Shown here piece by piece: positions 14,117 to 14,131 of a stretch of DNA of 14,131 nt. The position numbers and the translations under genes are program-made. The first letter of the stretch is position 1. Every line of letters begins with the position of its first letter. The stretch lies in assembly GCA_023511475.1 (NCBI GenBank), contig JAIMBM010000025.1, positions 1-14,131 of the forward strand, written 5' to 3'. Below the pieces are notes generated by a model. The model had not been told where the DNA came from and did no database searches. It saw nothing but the letters and a program-made list of their open reading frames with translations. The stretch comes from Anaerolineae bacterium. Its GTDB lineage: Bacteria > Chloroflexota > Anaerolineae > SpSt-313.

Positions 14117-14131
14117 ACCACAGGTTGTGGT
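14117..14131. repeat. Palindrome at window edge, possible operator
   Basis: ACCACA-GGT-TGTGGT is a perfect 6-bp dyad with a 3-bp centre, about 70 bp upstream of the iolB promoter. It may continue beyond the window. A repressor or activator site for the sugar-acid gene is possible but not shown. Confidence 0.35.

Overview
This is a GC-rich bacterial chromosome segment with nine ordinary genes and one insertion sequence. Gene content and style point to a high-GC, non-proteobacterial heterotroph: a YlbL-type PDZ-Lon protease, an M42 peptidase, a FadH-like flavin reductase, GTG/TTG starts with good Shine-Dalgarno (SD) sites, and GC-rich dispersed palindromes. A Chloroflexota-like or high-GC Firmicute/actinobacterial host is my best guess. 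It is a low-confidence guess because no rRNA or marker gene is present.

Layout. 1-376: noncoding, with a G-quadruplex-type tract, a sigma70-like promoter and a structured leader of about 200 nt in front of an orphan OmpR/PhoB-type response regulator (377-1081, +). Converging on it is a minus-strand group: an Old Yellow Enzyme/2,4-dienoyl-CoA reductase-like flavoprotein (4071-6002), a class I methyltransferase starting 3 bp after its stop (3267-4067), then 757 bp without a credible gene but full of palindromes and dispersed repeats (2510-3266), then a B12-binding-type radical SAM enzyme (1088-2509).

Divergent from the flavoprotein, on the plus strand: a double-BON-domain protein (6142-6615), a small three-cysteine protein of unknown function (6722-6976) and a membrane-anchored PDZ-Lon protease with an intact Ser-Lys dyad (7049-8176). 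The SD of the protease lies inside a 9-bp perfect inverted repeat. An IS4-like element (about 8325-9929) follows. It has imperfect terminal repeats, an apparently intact DDE transposase, and a promoter/hairpin layout that would silence the transposase on read-through transcripts.

The right end holds an overlapping pair, a DUF1786 actin-fold-type protein (10012-11064) and a phosphotriesterase-family metallohydrolase (11049-11972). Converging on them is a minus-strand pair, iolB-like 5-deoxy-glucuronate isomerase (13168-13986) and M42 aminopeptidase (11999-13072). Together these look like an accessory catabolic region (sugar acid/inositol, lactone or ester hydrolysis, peptides), but the joint pathway is inference. 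The most unusual items are the RNA-level control devices at the transposase and the PDZ-Lon gene, the repeat family centred on 2.5-3.2 kb, and the DUF1786-phosphotriesterase translational pair.
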